Shown here one piece after another: positions 61,213 to 64,000 of a stretch of DNA of 64,000 bases; position 1 is the stretch's first letter; each line of letters starts with the position of its first letter. Position numbers and translations under genes: made by a program. Under the pieces are notes generated by a model. That model was not told the DNA's origin, did no database searches, and saw nothing but the letters and a program-made list of their open reading frames with translations. The DNA lies in contig NZ_JAJVCN010000002.1 of the NCBI RefSeq assembly GCF_021390435.2, positions 2,108,001 to 2,172,000 of the forward strand, in the 5' to 3' direction. The DNA comes from Kibdelosporangium philippinense (GTDB lineage: Bacteria > Actinomycetota > Actinomycetes > Mycobacteriales > Pseudonocardiaceae).

Positions 61213-62698
61213 GTGAAAGCATCGCATACGCGTGGCGCGGTGTCGGTGAGGTTCGACGATCCGGGATTGGTGTCGCACGCGGGGCTGGTGGCGGTGATGC
61301 GGCTGGCCGAGGACGCGGGGTTGTCGGATCTGGCCGGTGAGCTGGTCCGGCTGGGTGGTCCGGTCGGGGCGAACGCGGGCGCGAAGATCAGCACGATCGT
61401 GGCCGGGATGGCCGCGGGCGCGGACTCGATCAGTGATCTGGACCTGGTGCGGCATGGCGGGATGGCGGGGTTGTTCACCGGGATCCGCGCACCGTCCACT
61501 GTGGGCACGTTCCTGCGCTGGTTCAGCATGGGTCATGTCGCTCAACTGGAGAAACTCTCCGCCCGGCTGCTGGCCCGCTTGGCGGAGCTGACGCCGCTGC
61601 TGGCGGGGGCCGACCGGTTGGGGTTGCTGGATCTGGACTCGAAAATCAGCCAGGTCTACGGGCGGGGCAAAGACGGGGCCGCGTTCGGCTATACCGGGGT
61701 GTTGGGGTTGAACACGCTGGCCGCGACCCTGACCACAGCGGCGGGCAGGCCGGTGATCGTGGCGACCCGGTTACGGGGTGGCAACGCCGATACCCGCCGC
61801 GCGGTGAGCTCGCTGGCCCGGCGCGCGCTGGGCACCGCCCGCGCCGCGGGCGCGACCGGGCCGCTGCTGGTACGCGGCGATTCCGGGTTCTATGTCGGGG
61901 AATTGATCACGATGCTGGTGCGGGAAGGGGGTCTGGTTCTCCATCACCGCCCCACAACATTCCGCGATCCGGGAGGCGATCGACGCGATCAGCGAGCACG
62001 CCTGGCAGCAGCACACCTACCGCGACCCGGTCCTCGACCCGCACACCGGGCAGCTGATCCACACCGCCCAGATCGCCGAGACCAGCCATACCGCGTTCAC
62101 CAACCCGACCGTCAACCCCGGCCAGAAAACCACCGCCCGGCTACTGGTCCGCCGGACCCGGATCACCACCCGCGACGAGCAGGGCGAGTTGTTCCCAGCC
62201 AGGCGCTACCACGCGGTGTCCACCAACCTCCCACCCACCACCACCAAGCCCGCCACCACCAGGCCCGACACCACCAGGCCCGCCACCACCAGGCCCGCCA
62301 CCACCAGGCCCGACACCACCGAGCCCGACACGGCCGGCTTCGACACGGCCACCGCCTGGCGTCTGCACGACCAACGCAGCGGCGCGATCGAACACGTCTT
62401 CGCCGAACTGGCCGCCGGCCCACTGGCCCACTTCCCGTCCGGACTGTTCGCCGCCAACGCCGCCTGGCTCTCCCTGGCCGCCCTGACCCACAACCTCCTC
62501 CGCGCCACCGCAACCCTGGCCGGCCCCACCCACGCCCGAACACGCCTGACCACCCTGCGCCGCCGGTTGATCACCATCGCCGCCCGCGTCACCCGCACCG
62601 CCCGCCACATCACCCTGCGACTACCACAAGACTGGCCCTGGGCCACCGACTTCACCCAACTATTCACCACCATCCACGCCCCACCCCACCCCGCCTGA
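61213..62698 (+). pseudogene. IS1380-family transposase with frameshift
   Basis: The first part reads VRFDDPGLVSHAGLVAVMRL and GLLDLDSKISQVYGRGKDGA (first catalytic aspartate), then LVRGDSGFYVGELITMLVRE (second aspartate). At a run of five G (61927-61931) the frame shifts by one: the continuation, VWFSITAPQHSAIREAIDAI up to ATDFTQLFTTIHAPPHPA, lies in the next frame and ends at 62698. Four G would restore one reading frame. The C-terminal half also contains six pentapeptide units encoded by the repeat at 62246-62335, inside a normally unrepetitive region. Start GTG 61213. I cannot tell decay from sequencing error at the homopolymer. Confidence 0.82.
62246..62335. repeat. Six 15-bp tandem units inside the transposase
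   Basis: Units of the type AGGCCCG(C/A)CACCACC repeat six times and encode KPATT, RPDTT, RPATT, RPATT, RPDTT, EPDTA. The unit length keeps the frame. The first and last units have diverged at one to three bases. It is a minisatellite within the element and would add a flexible Thr/Pro linker to the transposase. Confidence 0.9.
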
Positions 62699-63406
62699 AC
62701 CCCTAACCACCCGCCTGACCAGGCCCAACCCGAAAGACCACAGTGGAAAAGCTGGGCAGACCAGCAACTCCCACACGACCACACCACACACCACCAGCCC
62801 ACCACCACAACCACCCACCACCACAACCACAACCCAAGATCAACGGTGAATCCAGGTCAGACGCCGCGAAGGTGGCCTTCACGGCAAACCATCGCCGTGG
62901 TACTGGTTGGGGTGGGGACGGCCGGGTTCGTGTTGATCGCCGCCACGGCTGGGGCCGACATGTCCGGTGTCCAAACTGGAGGCATCCAGCTTTTCGTGCT
63001 TGGCGCGTTCGGGTTCGCTTGCCTTGCTTTGGTTGTACGAAACTGCCTGCTGCTGGCCAGTTCCGCGGCGGTGATGTTCGGCATAGGCTCGGCGTTGATC
63101 CGCGCGGCCACTGTGAACATCTCCGGGGACTTCTCACTGATGCTCGTTCTCGGTGCTGAGTCGGTCGCGCTGATCCTGATCGGCGGCTGGCTCGTGCATC
63201 AGGCGTACGCGGTCGGTTCGACGTCCACTGTGATCGCGAGCACGACTGTGCTCGACCCGTTCACGGCTGTCGCTGTCGGCCTGTGGGTCTACGGCGAAGC
63301 CGCGCTTTTCACACCTGTCCAAGCCTTCGCCTTGGCTGGGTTCGCCCTGCTGTCCGTCGTCGGCGTGCTAGCGCTGGCCAAAGATCCTCAACCCAAGGAG
63401 AAGACT

Positions 63407-64000
63407 GTGCTCGCAAAGAACGGGCTCGCAAAGAACGGCCAGCTGCGGATTCTGATCGGCGCGGACACGTTCCCGCCCGATATCAACGGCGCGGCGAACT
63501 TCGCTGGCCGACTGGCACACGGGCTTGCCGAACGCGGTCACGACGTGCACGTGGCCTGCCCGCAACACGCCGTGCCGGTAGACGATGGGGCAATCACGAT
63601 GCATCCCGTGACGTCCAAGCGAACGCCGTTCCATCCGACGTTCCGGATCTCGTTGCCCTGGCAGGCCGCCAAGGAAGCCGAGGAGATGATCCAGCGCATC
63701 CAACCGGACGTCGTGCATGTCCAGTCACACTTCCCGGTCGGCCGAGCGGTTCTGCGTGCGGCACAGAGGCACGGAATCCCTGTGATCGCAACGAATCACT
63801 TCATGCCGGAGAACCTCATCGGCTACGTCCCGATTCCCAAGCCTGTGCGTGCCGCGGCCGTGCGGTGGGCATGGCGGGACCTGGTCAAGGTCTTCCGCAC
63901 CGCCGACCTCGTCACTGCCCCCACGCCGCGCGCGGTGGAATTGTTGACTGCCAATGGTTTGCCGGGCTCGCCGCGCGCGATCTCGTGCGGGATCGACCTC
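63407..64000 (+). CDS. GT4-family glycosyltransferase, 3' end outside window
   Basis: The N-terminal 198 residues of a GT-B glycosyltransferase. RILIGADTFPPDINGAANFA near residue 14 is the usual nucleotide-free N-domain start of GT4 enzymes such as alpha-mannosyltransferases; VVHVQSHFPVGRAVLRAAQ and IPVIATNHFMPENLIGYVP are further family blocks. AAGGAG stands 6 bases before GTG 63407, a good ribosome site, so this is the likely start. A 15-base duplication (CTCGCAAAGAACGG twice) makes the first residues VLAKNGLAKNG. The frame is continuous with the upstream transporter without a stop, so a fused product may have existed before the IS insertion. Acceptor is unknown; lipid or cell-wall mannosides are plausible. 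Confidence 0.87.
   Translation, partial: MLAKNGLAKNGQLRILIGADTFPPDINGAANFAGRLAHGLAERGHDVHVACPQHAVPVDDGAITMHPVTSKRTPFHPTFRISLPWQAAKEAEEMIQRIQPDVVHVQSHFPVGRAVLRAAQRHGIPVIATNHFMPENLIGYVPIPKPVRAAAVRWAWRDLVKVFRTADLVTAPTPRAVELLTANGLPGSPRAISCGIDL

Larger units (their letters stand above)
61092..62856 (+). mobile_element. IS1380-family insertion sequence, 1765 bp
   Basis: The ends CCTGGATTCACCG on both sides are terminal inverted repeats, extended as GATCTTGG after two mismatches. TCAGA is duplicated at 61087-61091 and 62857-62861. Both the CCT...ATTC end and the 5-base duplication are as in ISEcp1-like IS1380 members. The single transposase gene carries a frameshift, so this copy probably cannot move unaided. 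Confidence 0.9.
60815..63406 (+). pseudogene. DMT-type multi-helix transporter, split by IS1380-family element
   Basis: A membrane protein of the DMT/NIPA-like type. The 5' part (60815-61091) encodes MIALAVLLAVVAACCFALSV and three helices; the IS at 61092-62856 interrupts it; after removal of the IS and one TCAGA copy the frame resumes at 62862 and gives RQTIAVVLVGVGTAGFVLIA and at least six more helices, ending near VVGVLALAKDPQPKEK. No stop codon occurs before the GT4 glycosyltransferase start at 63407, so the native frame runs straight into that gene. About 274 codons belong to the transporter. The substrate is unknown. The interrupted form should make only a three-helix stub. Confidence 0.8.

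Noticed and set aside
62246..62335. CRISPR-like array of short repeats
   Set aside because: Units are 15 bases with no spacers and stay in frame within a transposase; it is a coding minisatellite.

Overview
This 64 kb window is high-GC DNA with the gene style of an actinomycete: GTG and TTG starts, many 4-base stop/start overlaps, two LuxR-type LAL regulators, a DUF222/HNH protein, a DUF5313 membrane protein and a LigC-like DNA ligase. A member of the Pseudonocardiales is my inference; nothing here fixes the genus. The window reads as chromosomal DNA with moderate insertion-sequence load. No tRNA, rRNA, CRISPR array, phage module or replication origin was seen.

Layout. 1-3037: IS scrapyard, with the 3' part of an IS701-like transposase and a decayed IS3-family element split by a complete ISAs1-family element (1469-2818, 10-bp target duplication). 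3682-10872: an ABC-F resistance-type ATPase that kept only its second ATPase domain, an NTF2-like protein, and two large LAL regulators read leftward. 10958-20067: a regulon-like block with acyl-CoA dehydrogenase, NDP-forming acyl-CoA synthetase and TPP enzyme on the plus strand, facing an amino-acid dehydrogenase and a TetR regulator on the minus strand, with an APC permease broken by an IS5-family copy. Three 18-bp operator-like sites sharing ACTGACTG lie in front of the three transcription units. 20194-25724: a phosphoesterase, a LuxR-type two-component pair that flanks a lipoprotein gene, and a DUF222/HNH-like gene that lost its HNH histidines.

25937-29084: a tightly coupled three-gene operon (NTF2-like protein, PEP-utilising mobile-domain protein without an ATP-grasp domain, SAM methyltransferase) with no function I recognise. 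29188-30325: DeoR regulator plus DUF4406 protein. 30554-34799: five signalling genes in a row (kinase, kinase-like membrane protein, two response regulators, short kinase). 34804-40253: HdeD and DUF5313 membrane proteins, a cytokinin-dehydrogenase-like flavoprotein, a CynX-like transporter behind a possible leader peptide and hairpin, MoaC and MoaA. 40607-42043: a secreted GH5 glycosidase with a carbohydrate-binding module, followed by two identical IS5-family copies in direct tandem.

44094-48799: two related secreted TAP-type peptidases, the second with an in-frame amber codon, around a Gfo/Idh/MocA oxidoreductase. 48814-49868: VOC protein and a paired CrcB fluoride channel. 49939-55966: an OmpR-type two-component system, a lipoprotein and a MacAB-like efflux system whose adaptor gene carries a 1-base deletion. 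55989-60138: DNA ligase, an alkaline-phosphatase-superfamily hydrolase and a second OmpR-type pair. 60216-64000: DUF998 protein, then a DMT-type transporter split by an IS1380-family element and continuing without a stop into a GT4 glycosyltransferase that runs off the window.

Two themes stand out: dense sensing genes (four kinase/regulator groups, two LALs, TetR, DeoR) and ongoing gene decay by IS insertion, frameshift and nonsense mutation.
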